This document shows, one piece after another, positions 63,806 through 64,000 of a stretch of DNA of 64,000 nucleotides. The stretch spans positions 140,271 through 204,270 of the forward strand of contig NZ_JAXMOR010000005.1 in NCBI RefSeq assembly GCF_034669705.1. The letters are read 5' to 3'. Position 1 is the first letter of the stretch, and the number at the start of each line of letters is the position of its first letter. Position numbers and translations under genes: made by a program. Below the pieces are notes generated by a model. That model was not told the DNA's origin, ran no database searches, and saw nothing but the letters and a program-made list of their open reading frames with translations. This DNA is from Marinovum sp034669705 (GTDB lineage: Bacteria > Pseudomonadota > Alphaproteobacteria > Rhodobacterales > Rhodobacteraceae).

Positions 63806-64000
63806 GATGAGGTGCCGGGGGTTATTGCAGAGTGTCCGGTGTAGAATGTCGCACAGGTCCCGCGGCGACAAGCGCCACGGATCGAGTCCAGCCGCCTGAG
63901 GTGGCCCAAAGGCGACTGAGGGCCGTGCGCGCTGCGCCCGGCGGTCGACCCCGGGAAACAGGCATGCGTCCGCTGCTTTCCGTTTCGCTCGAAACCACGC
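63806..64000 (-). other. Right edge: open frame continues upstream of the DUF6880-like gene
   Basis: On the minus strand the frame of the DUF6880-like gene stays open for 65 codons to the window edge with no in-frame stop, reading AWFRAKRKAADACLF...RLSPRDLCDILHRT before MSKK. It is either the end of an upstream gene, a longer N-terminus, or chance; only the flanking sequence can tell. Confidence 0.3.

Overview
The window looks like a piece of chromosome from a high-GC alphaproteobacterium of the Rhodobacteraceae (Roseobacter group). The reasons are the gene families and their order: purB followed by a lone fliG; acnA; a ccmA-ccmB-ccmC-ccmD cytochrome c maturation block next to yajC-secD-secF; der-bamB with a YfgM-like gene; soxBDAG sarcosine oxidase; and several proteins with a C-terminal Hint_2 (hedgehog/intein-type) domain, which are common in this group. 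This is a judgement from protein families read by eye, not from a database search.

Layout. 1-11 kb: partial glycerophosphodiester phosphodiesterase, ABM-domain protein, hydrolase-OsmC fusion, ATP-grasp protein, purB, small secreted Cys protein, fliG, EamA permease, DUF1223 protein and acnA. 11-18.2 kb: an unusual array of five paralogous Hint_2 proteins in one orientation, each with a different N-terminal domain, with a flavoprotein oxidoreductase on the opposite strand between the fourth and fifth. 18.4-21.4 kb: ccmDCBA and a Mth938-type gene on the minus strand, with a 40-bp tandem repeat splitting ccmC from ccmB. 21.4-22.0 kb: a diverged pair of ~200-bp repeats, one holding a perfect 32-nt palindrome. 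22-28 kb: yajC-secD-secF-TSUP, serS, a TspO-like gene and an EF-hand protein. 28.5-32.1 kb: der, bamB and a YfgM-like gene on the minus strand. 32.2-39.8 kb: a probable operator, an RND pump with its adaptor, an Atm1-type ABC exporter and an LprI-like protein. 39.9-45 kb: a LysM protein, a LOG-family enzyme, rarD and sodB. 45.2-51.4 kb: the sarcosine oxidase operon soxB-(two small membrane proteins)-soxD-soxA-soxG. 51.5-55 kb: ruvX, a DUF1289 gene, a hypothetical protein, a TSUP permease and dusA.

From about 55 kb to the right edge the sequence reads as an integrated island. A tyrosine recombinase sits head to head with the 5' end of dusA, a known integration target. It is followed by a PrtN-like small regulator, a stretch with no convincing gene, and cargo that leans to membrane and stress functions: a DUF2254 membrane protein, a membrane-anchored endonuclease/exonuclease/phosphatase-fold protein, a Pmp3/YqaE peptide, a HisKA_2 sensor kinase coupled to a methanogen-output-domain-1 protein, and a DUF6880-like protein whose 3' end carries a one-base frameshift. 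No second attachment site was seen, so the island probably continues beyond the window.

No rRNA, tRNA, CRISPR array or complete insertion sequence was found. Very long open frames opposite real genes are an effect of high GC and were left out.
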